Shown here in pieces: positions 1-12,213 of a DNA stretch of 64,000 bases. Position numbers and translations under genes: made by a program. Numbering within the stretch: the first letter of the stretch is position 1; every line of letters starts with the position of its first letter. Below the pieces are notes generated by a model. That model saw nothing but the letters and a program-made list of their open reading frames with translations. It was not told the DNA's origin and did no database searches. Origin of the DNA: Punica granatum (taxonomy: Eukaryota; Streptophyta; Magnoliopsida; Myrtales; Lythraceae); NCBI RefSeq assembly GCF_007655135.1, contig NC_045128.1:14214230-14278229 (forward strand). The letters run 5' to 3'.

Positions 1-552
1 TCTTAATTTCAGTTTCAATCTTTTCAAACCACACGGTGAGCACGAGTGTAATAATGACCGAGCTCAAACCGATCGGGATTCAGATGTTGTAATTTTTATT
101 TATTTGAGAGAACAATGTAAGGATTCATATTGTACATTTATTCATGTAAGAATCTTGGTCGGAGAGTGGACGGTCGGAGTGTTTCTTCGAATTTACGGTG
201 TCAAAACGCATAAGATGAGCGGAACTTAATTAAGCAGTAATTAAATTAAAATGGCAAGCCTAGACAAGTTAGAGTACCGAAAGGGCGTGTGGGATATAGG
301 CTTACACGTAATAGAATCCCCGAATTCGGAATTTTTAGTTCCGTACAGACCGTAGGCCTTAGCTATTAGGTGTACCCCGTACCCCTAGACCCGGGCAACT
401 CACCGGCCCTCGACCTTCGGGTCGTAAACAGGTAGTGGCGGCTCCTTCTCACGTATGTCCGTCGCGCGTCCCCGGGAAGGTGGACACTCCCAAGCCGCGT
501 AGCATAGGCGCGCGCATGCGTGCCCCGACGAGACGAAATTCGGGTGCCCACA
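1..552 (+). mobile_element. 3' portion of a plus-strand Tat-like LTR (cut by window start)
   Basis: This stretch matches the last part of the long LTRs found elsewhere in the window, for example the 3' ends at 16246 and 45397. It shares the 'gagagaacaatgtaagg' block, the 'ggcgtgtgggatatagg' block and the terminal 'aaattcgggtgcccaca'. It ends in CA and is followed directly by the same PBS-like bases that follow the complete 5' LTR at 45397, so it was probably a 5' LTR. Its start lies outside the window. No host gene is visible in it. Confidence 0.85.
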
Positions 553-870
553 GCTTGGCGACTCCCTAGTGGAGTCGCCAAGCTGTGCGCACCGAATTTT
601 AATCTCGTCGGGGCACGCATGCGCGCGCCTATGCTACGCGGCTTGGGAGTGTCCACCTTCCCGGGGACGCGCGACGGACATACGTGAGAAGGAGCCGCCA
701 CTACCTGTTTACGACCCGAAGGTCGAGGGCCGGTGAGTTGCCCGGGTCTAGGGGTACGGGGTACACCTAATAGCTAAGGCCTACGGTCTGTACGGAACTA
801 AAAATTCCGAATTCGGGGATTCTATTACGTGTAAGCCTATATCCCACACGCCCTTTCGGTACTCTAACTT
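265..870. repeat. Large palindrome: two LTR ends fused head to head
   Basis: The sequence at about 265-536 is the exact reverse complement of about 598-870. The outer arms (about 1-264 and 871-1140) are also inverted copies but differ at many positions. The loop at 553-583 contains a 13-base inverted pair (553-565 and 571-583), which is the start of the primer-binding site of each LTR. The arms belong to opposite-strand LTRs, so a transcript through here would fold into a hairpin of several hundred base pairs. Apparent reading frames inside it are by-products of LTR sequence. Confidence 0.9.
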
Positions 871-3800
871 GCTAGGCTTGCCATTTTATTTATTTACCGC
901 ATGATTTAGGGTTGCACTTGACTCGCCCGTTTTGACACCGTAAATTCGAAGAAACACTCGAACCGTCCACTTTCCGACCGGGATTACTACATGAATGAAT
1001 ATACAATATAAACCCTTACATTGTTCTCTCAAATAAATAAAAGACAAATTACAATGATTGAATCTCGATCGGTTCGCGTTCGGTCATTATTCCACTCGTG
1101 CTCACCGTATGATTTTGGAAAAGACTGAAAATTAAATTAAATGCGCACTCGGTGTATGGGGGCATTGGACCCCGTAATCGACAGTTAGGGGTGTTGGACC
1201 CTGTGTGAATCGTGTCCTAAAGGATCGGGCTCGACCCGCATAACAAATAAGTGTAAAAATGTAACAAGCAAGCTCAAATAAACAAACAATGAGTTTTTGT
1301 TATAGCCGAATTTACGTGAATTAACTGATTATTAACCGGGGTATCTTGGCATGCAAATCTTACATTAAAATAAACAAAAAGAGTGATAGAGAGAGCATGT
1401 AGCATTCGACGTTATTTTAGTGGACCTGACAAACACGATGTCTGTAATCAAGTCTCGAATGTGTGAGTTATTTTTAAATTATTCTGTACCGTGACAATGT
1501 GGCTTTTACAGATTATGACAAAAATGTTTTCGCCTAAAAACCCAAAATCTATCCCATTTTACCTATTTACCCATGTTTGATTATGCCGAATGCACAGTTA
1601 GTCAAATTCTGCATTTTATGACAGAAGAACTTGTTCTTAAATTATCGGCGCGGCTACCGATAATTTATCAATTTATGCATTTTGCTTAAAGTCAAATGAT
1701 TTATTTAGCCCAATTACACGTCCCTTTCCCCATACGTGGAATTATTGAGTTCAATTAAAATATGCCGAATGCTTTAGTTTGCGAGTTTCGAGCCATCGAG
1801 CCAGTCATTGGTGGATTGTCCGACAAAAGCTCTAATTCCCGACTATCCTGAATTTAAATTCAATTTTTAAACTGAGTTTATATGATTAATCCAAATTCGT
1901 ATGAGATTTTAATTAAATTATCAAGGAAACATCCAGACACACAAATCACGGGCACACAATCATGTCAAGCTCATCGAATTCACTCGTCGAATATCGAAAG
2001 ACCTATCGCATGTTACTAAGATGGAGATTTATACCTAATCCCAAGAGATTCTCAAGATGAGCTAGTTCGGAAGATCCTTAACTACCACGAACCGGGGCGG
2101 CCTTCAAGTCGGGACTCAACCTAAGCCTAGGTAAGTCTCCACGTAGTCTTCAAGCCCCACCAGCATCGGCCTATTATCTTCCTGTCTCGCCAACCTTCTC
2201 CTCCCATGAGACATGCAAGAAAACGAAAAAGGAAACAAGAAGAAGGAACAAGATAGGAATAGGGGAGTTTAAAGTACTGGAACCAACACGGAGGCAATTA
2301 AGCACAAGATGAAGACTCATGTCGCCCTTGTCATTCATGATTCGATTAAGACCTCTCATGCCTTATTATGTATTTATCATTTTCATTTCGTAATTGACAC
2401 GAGATGCAAGCAAGAGTAAATGAAGACGATCTGAGCACCAAGAGATGTTTCTTTCTCCAAATTCACGATCGAGATAGGTCTCAAAATCCACACATCAGTT
2501 CAGATTTGATTTCAAAATCTTCTCAAAATCGACTTTAACGGAACCCAAGACAACATGAAAAGCAAAGTGAAGACGACCTTAGGGCATCTAAATATAAGGA
2601 CAGTTCATTTCAAAAAAAAAATGATCGAAGCAAATCTCTAAGGCCATAACTCAATGCTGTCCAAATTATAAATCACTCTTATAGTTGCCTTAAAACACTC
2701 GAAATAACGTGATACGTAAAGGAAAATTATTCTAAGAGGCCTAGGTGTGAGAATGACTCATTGTACGACTTAAATATGATTGACATGAGTCTCTAAGGCT
2801 ATTATTCATTCATGACCAGCATGCGCAAGAACATTGAATCGAGCTTGACATGAGAGAATAAAAATTGCTGGACCTCTAGAAAATCTTAGAATCTGCCACA
2901 GGACGCGCTTGTACTTAAAGAAGTCGTCAAGTCCTCGAAATCAAACTGAATAACTCAGTCCTATACCAATCATGACTGACGATTATTAAGATCAAGACTA
3001 ACTATTCCAAATTGAAGGGGTACACCAAACAATTCAGTCGTCAGCAAGAACACGTCATTCTATCATCAAAGCCAAGACAAACACGCTCGAATCTATTTAA
3101 GGAACAACATGCGTCTCAGTTGGTGTCTCAATCTCGATCTCAAGCCATAAGAGTTGAGTGATGCGTCCGAACCATTTAAATACCCACACTAAAGCTCAGT
3201 CACCAGTAACTAGTGGTTTTCAAGACGAAAGAGGATCACCTGACCCCCTCTATTGAACGGTGTCGAGCTGCTGAACGGACGACGCAAGAGGCTGTCTTGA
3301 TAGCTTATCAACTAGGCTAGACCTACAAACGTACAAAAAATAAAAATAAAAATAATAAAATAAAACAGAAAAAAGGGGAAGCATAATAGAAAAGTGAAAC
3401 ACACGCACATATGGAGAAAAAAAAATTGTCCAGCAAGAGAACAAGAGTGGAAAGGGAAACGAGGACTTAGCTGATGAGAGCTCGAGAGGGGCTGCTGCCA
3501 TGGAAGCCCGAGCTGGATGTGCGTGTGTGCATGCTGGGGAAAGAGTGCGATCTTAGAGTGAAGGAGTCTGAGTTGTCGGAGCTGAGGGTGAGGACGGGAA
3601 TGAGCTGAGGGCTCCGGATCTGAGGGAAACCGAGCCCGGGTGAGCTGAGGGATTTTGTGAGGGAATGAGGTGAGGGAGAATCAAGGTGTGTAGTGTTGCG
3701 GCTGTGAGGTGAGAGGGAAGCTAGAGGAGAGAAGTCAGGGTGCTGTCACCAACAGTCCATGAGCTGACCTCAACATCCCGAATTTTCCTGAATTTCCCAT

Positions 3801-4671
3801 GAACCTTTCGGTCTATCTGATATTTTTCCTTGATCTCTACATGAGTTGGGCACATCCTCGTAAAATTTGAAGATCGTTCGACCTCGGGAAGTTCCTGAAA
3901 CAATTTTTCTTTGACAGCTGGCCCGAACCGGGAGATTTGGTTATAATCTGTGAGAATATATTCGATTTTGTACTAATCTAGCCAAAAATATCTCCTATTT
4001 CTTTTTATTTTCTGAATCTTCAGTGAATTATAAATCCAATGATGTTGGCCATACTTGAAAATACGAAGAATTGAATTTTTTATGGTTTTTCTCCCTCGAC
4101 TGATAGAGTCTGTCCCGATTTAACAGTTTCGGGCATGGTGCGCTCAAAAATTCATAACTCTCTCTCCGTATTGAATCTTGGAATGGACGACCGTCAAATT
4201 GAACCTAACTCGATTTCCTAGGTCAAGCATATGGAATTCACCCTTTTAGGTTCAGGATTGACCGTGATATGATGCGTCGAATCCCATGCTCGAGCTGTTG
4301 TATTCACTGTTTGGGCACTCCAGCTCCCACGAATTTTATCTTTTTGCTCGAAAGGGCTCTCGACGTGATTTTTACATTGAAATGTCCCTAACTCACCAAA
4401 TCTTGATCTAAAAATATCGAACTTAGTTCTAGGTTCCACGAAGATAGTCATTCTCATCGAAAAAAATGATATAGAGACGTGATTTCCCCTTTGTCCATTG
4501 CCTTCGGTTCGAATATTGATAATTCGTGCCTTACTCTTCAAGATCAATTGTGTGTGCTGCAAAATTCCATATGTTGTCCTCGCCATTTTTTTGTTAGAGT
4601 TGTGGAACCCTAGCCGGGAGCCTTGTTGATGTCATATCCTAGAGCCGGTGGACCAAAATGAGGTGCTGACA
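584..4671 (-). mobile_element. Minus-strand long LTR (about 4.1 kb) of a Tat-like element
   Basis: Read on the minus strand the segment begins at 4671 with TGTCAGCACC and ends at 584 with GCGCACA, the same termini as the other LTRs in this window. The minus-strand 3' half (roughly 584-2000) aligns block by block with the solo LTR at 13321-16246. The 5' half is unrelated in detail and about 1.2 kb longer, so it is a distinct LTR subfamily. It abuts its PBS at 583. No convincing protein is encoded; short frames within it are not supported as genes. Confidence 0.8.
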
Positions 4672-5880
4672 ACTCTTCAATTACGCAACTACTTTTCAAT
4701 TATACATTGCCTTTCATTTATGCGCCGCTTTTCAATTATGCAACTGCCTTTCAATTATGCACTACTATTCAATTATGCATCACTTTTCAATCATGAACTG
4801 CTCTTCAATTATGCATTGCTTTCTAGTTATGCACTGCTTTTCAGTTCTCGACCGCTTTTCAATTACACAGCATCTTTCCAATTATGCAACCGCTTTTTAT
4901 TATGCAACTACCTTTCGATTATGCAACTGCTTTCCAATTATGCACTGCCTTTCAAGACTCGGCATCAAGCAAATCAAAATCGCACCTTTCTAGCGCTTGG
5001 CGCAATTCCCTAGCACTGACCTTTTGCCTTGCCATTGTCTGCAGGGAAGCGTCTTCGCATGCTCGGTGCACGTGCACGGTCTTCTCCCACGCAAATCCCT
5101 TCTTCCTTGGCCAGGACCGCTGTACTGCTTGCAATCTCACTCTGCGCGTAGATAACCATGACACGGTCGAACAAGTGCACTGCAATCTTGCAATGAGCGG
5201 CAAAACATTCAATCCCAACATCATCTGTAGCATACACAAGCTCAACACCAAGCAAATGACAGCCATTTCTCTCGCGCCCCATGCGAAACCTCAATATTTG
5301 CACCACTTTTCAATTATGCACTGCTCTTCAATTATGCACCACTTTTCAATCATGCATTGCCTTTCATTTATGCACTGCTCTTCAATTGTGCAACTGCTTT
5401 TCAATTATGCACTACCCTTCAATTATGCACTACTATTCAGTTTTGCACCGCTTTTCAATCGCACACCGCTCTTCAAGTATGCAATGCTTTCCAGTTTTGC
5501 AACAACTTTTCAATTATGCAACAGGTTTTCAATTATGCAACTGCATTTTAATTATGCAACCGCTTTTCGATTACGCACCACTTTCCAATTACGCAAAACA
5601 TCTTCCATTAGGCAATTGCTCTGGATCATGCAACTCGCTTCTTCAATTATGCAAACTGTTTTTCAATGATGCACTGCAATGCAATACATTTTGGAGCATG
5701 CCATGCACCTTTCAATCATGCAATGCACTTTCAATTATGCAACGCACTTTCAGTTATGCAATGCACTTTCAATCATGCAACACACTTTCAATTATGCAAC
5801 TGTTCCTCCACCATGCCAAGCACTTCCAATTATGCAACGCACCTTCAATTCATGCAACGCACCTTCAGATAAACAATCGC
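4672..5880 (+). repeat. 18-19-bp minisatellite in the 3' region of a Tat-like element
   Basis: Two blocks (about 4672-4965 and 5283-5870) consist of diverged tandem copies of an 18-19-bp unit of the type 'ttcaattatgcactgctt'. They are separated by about 300 bp of non-repetitive sequence. All forward frames stay open for long stretches because the unit rarely contains a stop; the translations are monotonous F-N-Y-A/F-S-I-M-H series and are not taken as genes. The block sits just upstream of a conserved pre-LTR segment and an LTR at 6090, which is the usual position of hypervariable minisatellites in Tat/Ogre retrotransposons. Confidence 0.85.
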
Positions 5881-5886
5881 ATTCTC

Positions 5887-5887
<1 letters not shown>

Positions 5888-5918
<31 letters not shown>
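5888..5918. repeat. Poly-C tract of 31 bases
   Basis: An uninterrupted run of 31 C follows the 18-19-bp minisatellite. It is prone to length errors in sequencing and assembly, so the exact count is uncertain. Confidence 0.85.
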
Positions 5919-5919
<1 letters not shown>

Positions 5920-5938
5920 CGCCCCCGCACCTTTCATT

Positions 5939-6089
5939 ATGCAGGCACACTTACCAAAAGCAGAGACCATCCTCGAGCAAAGGGAGGACATAAGAGTGGT
6001 ACCACAATGGTCGCCAGAACCAAAAGAGGTGCTTCTTATAATCTTTGGTTATATCCTCTACTCGAGCATGCAACCAAAGAGGGGCAAGC
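5939..6089 (+). other. Conserved pre-3'-LTR segment with polypurine-like tract
   Basis: This segment ('ggtgcttcttat', then 'cctctactcgagcatgcaacc', then 'agaggggcaagc') aligns with the bases just before the 3' LTR at 57506. The purine-rich 'aaagaggggcaag' next to the LTR start is the likely plus-strand primer (polypurine tract). It shows that the LTR at 6090 is a 3' LTR and that the minisatellite belongs to the same element. Confidence 0.7.
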
Positions 6090-8760
6090 TGTCAGCACCC
6101 CATTTTGATCCACTGGCTCCCAAACAGAACAACAACAGCAACTCCGGTCACAGGCTTCGCACGCACAACATAACAAGATCCGGAACGCCCAGGGCTACCA
6201 TAGCTAACAAGGATAGTCATTGAAAGGAGAGGCCTCGAATCAAAGAAAGATCAAGCTCATTAGACACATGATTCACATCTCCCGCCAATGGCAAGATGGA
6301 CTCAAGCACTCATTCAGAAGACAAAATCGGGATCCACCCTCACCAAAGCAGAGCATTGAGTGGTCACCGGGCACGTCAGAACGCTTGGTCGTAAACCAGA
6401 AATCTGTCCCGAGCACATTCAAGGAATTGACCATAAAACCCGAGCAAAAGCCAAAATCAGTTCAAATGCACGGGCCTAACAGACAAAACAAGGTTTGTTT
6501 TAACAGAGCAGAGGATGCAGACATCTCTGGCACGCCAAATATCCCCATAATTCCCACTCAAGTTCAGACTACATACCCAAGGGCAAAATGGTCATTTCCC
6601 CCCAAGGGCAAAATGGTCATTTGGTCTATTCAGCGGGGGCAAAATAGTCATTTTTCCTCTTGGCATCAGAAAAAGGTCCCCTAGGTCCACCGCTCTGCGA
6701 AAACGACAAAATATGCCAAAACGACCGGCACGGAGCGTAGATGCGGGATTCATAAACAGAAATGGCCAATTCAATTATGTTTGACCAGAATGAGCAAAAG
6801 TCAACCCTTGACCCTTAGGTAGGGGTAGAACAGTCATTCGACCGGAATAAAGTGAAGAACAAGCAAAATGAGCAGTATAGTGTGTAGATCACTGAATAAG
6901 CACCGGAAACGGTCAATTTCGGTTTGCGCGCCCGCGCGTGCCCGCGCGCCCTGCGAACTCGTCCTGCTGCGCGATTGCTCCTCTCCGCGCACGTTGCCGC
7001 TCGTCCGCGTGTTCGTTTGCTCGTGCACGTTCGTGCCCATACTCAAGCAACCTCTTTGCAATTTTTCCGACTTATTCTCGGATCCCGAAGCCAGGTATGT
7101 CACTCTCATGACTTAGAGAAGGCTAGGACTCCTAGATCTCTAGGTATGTGGGGCATAAGGCGAATTTCACTTATTTAAATTGCAAGACTCGTTTTATGCA
7201 TTTTATTCTGTTACTCCGGATATGTAACGATGCATGCTTGTGGATGAATGGGTGTAACATATCATGCTTTCCTTATCGCACTGTTGAATCATGAGCCGGT
7301 GTCGTTTTATCGATCCTATCAAATTCTTGCATAAAAATACCCGAGAGCATGGCGACACTGGCTACGTTATAAATGAACCATAAAACACGAGGAAAGACCG
7401 TAAAACTTGGGCGAAGAGACCATTCCTAACTCAAGGGAACTGAGAGATACTGCGGGCATACCTTTTAAGGGGCCGGGACATTATCAATCTCCTTAGGTTA
7501 CGAAGTGATCTCTTTTCCCCGGTTTTAGATCAGTTCTCACCAAACCACAACAAGCAAAACTAAAAGACTCTTAAGAACAAACACGCAGCTTGATCCAAAG
7601 TACGGAAGCACATACGAACTAACCATGCACGCAGCAAAGAATCAAAACAGGAGCAATCTAAACAGACCCACACACGCCTTAAAATTGTCTGCCAAACAGA
7701 ATCCCAGATAATAACCGGTATAAATCACGTAAACTCGACCTGAATACACCACTTGCTTCCATCCACGTATTCACATGCAGTTACCTATTTTTGCATTGGC
7801 ATGCTTTATTTCCTGTCTGCATTTATTTACTTATCCCACACGCACTTGTCTGTATTCGCCTGTTGTTTGCTGTTTTATCGCGGTTCAAGCCTGAATTCAT
7901 AGGAATCTCTTTGCACGGGGTCCAATGCCCTAAAACCATCGATCACGGGTCCAACGCCCATGCACACCGAGCGCGCGCAACCCGAGTGCGACATCGGGTC
8001 TTGCCTCGACTCAATGTCCTGATCTCAGTGGCGTCTATGTGGAAAGACAACTCCGATTAAGATAAGTGAGTCGTGGTCAGGACATGACCCGGGAGCTCGA
8101 CCCAACCTACGGCTGTCTCGAGAGTCAAGCGACTCTTCTGCTATCTGTCGGTCCGGTCGGACCCGACCCCCGGCTCTCTGAGCTTGCGTTGCATTAATTT
8201 CAGTCTTGGTCTTTCAAAACTCACGGCAAGCACGAGTGGAATATTTGGCTTGATGCAAATCGACCGGGTCCAAAGTGCAGTATTGTGTCTGTATTTTACA
8301 TTTATCTGAGAGTATGTGAGATCACATTTCTGTATTTTCATTTAGTCAATGTAAGGACCCCGGTCGACGAGCAGAAAAGGCCCGAGCGTACTTATCGAAT
8401 TCAAGGTGTCAAACGGGCAAGGAGTATGCAACCTAACTCATGCAGTGAATAAGTAAAAACGACAAGCCCTAAACAAACATAGTACTGAAAGGGCGTACGG
8501 GATATAGGCCCATACGTAACAGAACTCCCGAATTTGGAACCCAGGTTCCGCCAGAACATATGCCTTAGAATACTAGGTGTATCCCATGCCCCTAGACCGG
8601 GGTACTTACCGGCCCTCGACTTCGAATCGTAAACTGGTAAGTGGCGACTCCTTCCCACGCATGTCCGTCACGCGTCCCCTTGGGAAGGTGGACACTCCCA
8701 AGCCGCGTGATTGGCTCGCTTGCATGCGTGCCTCGACGAGACAAAATTCGGGTGCGCACA
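6090..8760 (+). mobile_element. Plus-strand 3' LTR (2.67 kb) of a Tat-like element
   Basis: It starts TGTCAGCACC after the polypurine-like tract and ends GTGCGCACA. The last part (about 8200-8760) shares the same ordered blocks as the other LTRs, including the 'aagggcgtacgggatatagg' block and 'gtggacactcccaagccgcg'. The middle is diverged and contains a GC-rich patch near 6925-7000. Frames open on both strands there reflect base composition. No gene is supported within the LTR. After 8760 six unmatched bases lead into pararetrovirus leader sequence. Confidence 0.8.
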
Positions 8761-8766
8761 GTGCTG

Positions 8767-9292
8767 ACACATTCTAATCCTTAAGTGCCTGTTCCTATCC
8801 ACTGAACCTGTTTTAGCATAAGTCCCGCTGGTTTAGGGCAGCGTTTTGGGTTTCCAAGGGGGTTTGACGGCGTAAGGATACGGTCTAAGCATATGGTGGT
8901 TATCGACAATAGTAGAGTTATCTCCATGCACCATTGTTGTTAAATCCAAATACAGCAGTTGGGGTAAGAACCAGATCTAAAGAAGCCACACAATTATCTC
9001 TGTGTACTATTGTTGTTAAATCCAGGTACAGCAGTTGGGTTGAGTACTAGATCTAAGGAAGAAATACAGTGGTGAGGCTGCTTCGTGTCCAGGTATGTCG
9101 AGAACTCGATCTTGAGAGAAGCTGGAGTATGAGAGTAAGTCCAGGATAGCATCTTCGAACCACTTAGTACTTGGTCTAAGATCGATAGAAGTTTCTATTA
9201 GGTCGTACATAGAGTATTGAAAGATGAGGAACTGATATGGTTGAATATCTTGATAAATATTTGTGATACTGGAAGATTTCTTTTTCAAAAAT
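8767..9292 (+). other. Pararetrovirus leader, unit 1 (5' truncated)
   Basis: It is homologous to the leaders at about 18055-18582, 24445-24969 and 26583-27109. It starts inside the leader, so the primer-binding site of this unit is missing. The truncation coincides with the end of the LTR at 8760. No conserved ORF is apparent. Repeated 'attgttgttaaatccagg' segments within the leader are shared by all units. Confidence 0.75.
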
Positions 9293-11310
9293 ATGGATTT
9301 GTTCAAAACAAATTCATCTAGTGCATGTTCTTCTTTTAATCATAAAATTTCTAAAAAAATATATGCTTTAAATTCCCTTATAAGGTCATCTGCTTCAGAA
9401 CATCCCATTCTAAACACGATAGTTAGAGAATTTAAAATAGATGCAAAAATGCTTAGGGAGGATTTCTTTAGCAAAGAAAATGAACTCAAAAGGAAGTGGC
9501 TCTACGACTCATTCACCGAAAAATATACCAAATCTCACATTCAAGATAATTGGAACAGCTTCATGCTGCAAAACCAAACAAACATCTTGTTTTGGGATTG
9601 GTTTGAAAAAATCTCCGTGCCTAAAAGAATGGTCTGTGTAACTCAGAAAACCATAAAGTGGAATCTAGCTAACGCGGATCCGGTTGAGTCAACACATCCA
9701 CCCTTAAGTACCCTCAAAATTATACATCTGAATGAGGAGATAAAGCTTCTCCTTTTAAAAAGAAAGTGGATGATTCACTCACGCTCAAAGATATCAAAAA
9801 CATCTTTGAGCAAAACAATTTCACAAACCAGTGTTTCTCCACCATAGGATCCCAATTGACCAGGATCGAACAAGAAGTCTCCAAACCTATTACTAACCAG
9901 GCAAGAACTCCTAGGCTAAGCCAATAGAGATCTCCAAACCCTGATCCTCTCAAGAAGCCTCATTTTAAACCCCATGAGATCCCCATCTCTAGTAAAAAGA
10001 GTTTAACCAAGAGATTGAGAGAAAAATAAAAAACATTGGAGTACAAAATGAATCCACTTCTTTGAGTCTGCCTAAAATGGTTATCCCAGACACACCTCTA
10101 TCAGGAATAGAGCCTGGAATCCCATTAAAGACAGCCAAACTAAAGACAGTGGTGTCAGTCGACTCGAATGTCAACGCCATTGAAAAATCAGGAGAAATAA
10201 ACAAATTAGTGTGGGAGCAACCTCAAAAACCCTTCTACACTACAATCTCTGCACCAGACCTAGTGCTAGAAGAAAAACCTAGCATCATCCAAAATAGGTA
10301 TAGTGCAAACGCTATCTATGAATGGAACATAGATGGCCAGTCTGAATACAACATATTGAGCGTCTTGCAGAATGGACGATGGTGTCAAATGCTTACAAAA
10401 CCCAAACCAAATTGTCTGATTCAGCTATAGCACACATGCTAATAGCAGGATTCACTAGTCAATTGAAAGGATGGTGGGATAACTACCTATCACCCTTTCT
10501 CCAAAATGAAATCCTGACCAGTGTCAAGACTGAAGAAAATGGTGAGATTCCGTGGGTGAAAATAATGAAGAAATCCCATATGCCGTAGAAACCCTAGTCT
10601 TTACCATCTCCCGGCATTTCATAGGAGATCCTTCTCACCTCAAAGACAAAAACCTAGAGTTGCTATCAAACCTAAAATGCAAAAGGTTGTCTAATTTCAA
10701 GTAATACAAAGATACATTCCTAACTAGGGTCATGTTTAGGGAGGATTGTAACCAACCGTTTTGGAAAGAAAAGTTCTTAGCAGGTCTGCCAACCTTGCTA
10801 GGAGAACAAGTCCGAAACGAAATAAAATCCACAAATCGTGACCAGATACCTTACAAAGATCTGAGTTATGGAGAGCTAATTAGCTTCATCCATAAGGAAG
10901 GTATCCGAATGTGTACTCAACACAAACTCCAAAAACAGTTAAAATTGGAGAAAGCCCAGACCAGGAAAGAGCTCGGCACTTTCTGCCAGCAATTTGACCC
11001 TTCTTTCCAATTCAACAAAACCAAAACTTGCAGCGGCAGCTGCAACAAAACCCCAAAATCAAGGTCCAAACCTTTCCGCCGAAAAACTCATTTCCAACTA
11101 AAAAACTCACCTACTGAAAAAAGTGAGCATGACCAACTTTCCTCATAAATCTTCTTACAAGTGTTTGAAGTGTGGAAAACCAGGTTATACCAAGAGGTAC
11201 TGCTACCTCAACAAAAAGATTCATCAACTTGACATTGATAAAGAAGCAAAAAATCAAGTCTACAACCTGCTGTTAGAATCCTCTGACTCTGACACATAAT
11301 CTTCACTTGG
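9293..11310 (+). pseudogene. Caulimovirid capsid-region ORF, unit 1 (broken)
   Basis: The frame opens at ATG 9293 with MDLFKTNSSS, the same N-terminus as units 2, 3 and 4. It then runs into a capsid N-terminal region with conserved SKENELKRKWLY and FWDWFEKI blocks. A 1-base loss near 9745, relative to units 2 and 4, shifts the frame. The capsid core follows in pieces (about 10200-11148) with YEWNIDGQSEYN, GWWDNYL and FWKEKFLAGLP blocks. The CCHC finger near 11160-11205 has its His replaced by Tyr (CGKPGY), and TAA interrupts near 11297. No movement domain lies between the start and the capsid. The capsid would package pregenomic RNA or DNA; this copy cannot. Confidence 0.75.
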
Positions 11311-11329
11311 TAGTGAGGAAGGCCTGCAG

Positions 11330-12196
11330 ATGGATGAGCTTGATTGGTCGTCCGACGATAAAGAGGTAAATGTTTTAACAAAAGATCATGAATTCTTGTT
11401 AGAAATAGCAGACCAAATTCCCAATCACCTGTTAAGAAAACAATACCTTGAAAAATTGAAACAGGGAAATCTCAATCAAGAGATAAAAACCCCAAATTAC
11501 GATCTTTCTGAAATCCTTAAAAGACATGAAAAAAGACGTGTTCATAAAACCTCGTTTGATGTCCAAAAGGAAGTCGAAAACTTAAAGAATGAAGTTGATT
11601 GCATTAAATTGAAGCAGCAACAAAGTTCCTTCATAATTAGTCGTTTGGAAGAACTAATCACTGAGGCCACAAAATCCTCAGTAACCGCTGGTCAAAATCT
11701 TATGGACCAAAATGAAAACCCAGAAGAAGTTCTGGATCAAAAGCAAAAACAGGTTGATCAGCAAGATGCCCTAACCATGGTCGGTGAAATCACTGCCCAG
11801 AGATGGTTAATCAAAATCACGCTGATCATAAACCGTGATTTGAAAATTGATGCAACTCCTCTGTTTGACATGGGAGCAGATGAAAACTACATTAACGAAG
11901 AAATCATCCCTACCAGATTCTATGAGAAAACAACTGAATCACTATCTTCGGTTAGTGGAACCAAGCTCGACATCAGATACAAGTTGAGCCAGGTCGAAGT
12001 TGAACAAAATAGAGTCAGGTACAAAACTTCATTCTTGCTAGTAAGGAACCTTCACCATAAGGTCACACTAGGCACCCCATTCATTCAGCTGCTAAAACCG
12101 TTTCTAGTAACAAACACGGGAATAGAAACGACTAAGCTAAACAATAAAATTTTATTTTATTTTATCTCTGAAAAATGTATTTACAAAACAGACTAA
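11330..12196 (+). pseudogene. Caulimovirid linker and aspartic-protease remnant, unit 1
   Basis: An open 288-residue stretch continues the capsid ORF downstream of the finger. It has an acidic, coiled-coil-prone linker (about residues 30-150) and then a retropepsin-like domain (about 160-275). The expected D[S/T]G active-site triplet reads LFDMGAD, so the middle residue is changed and activity is doubtful. The LGTPFIQLL block fits the second strand-loop region of these proteases. In autonomous caulimovirids RT would follow. Here the frame ends and a short AT-rich gap leads to an unrelated small ORF, exactly as in unit 2. Confidence 0.65.
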
Positions 12197-12213
12197 TACA
12201 TTTTGTGTAGGAA

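Noticed and set aside
366..701. 111-residue minus-strand frame
   Set aside because: It spans the centre of the LTR palindrome and is not a gene.
4648..6108. Several forward frames of 60-275 residues
   Set aside because: They are translations of the 18-19-bp minisatellite and the poly-C run, low in complexity and open in more than one frame.
6868..7178. Overlapping frames on both strands in a GC-rich patch
   Set aside because: They are inside an LTR; openness on both strands reflects base composition.
8761..8769. 'gtgctgaca' as the inverted start of another LTR or as a target duplication
   Set aside because: Only nine bases match and viral leader homology already starts at about 8767; no partner copy is visible.
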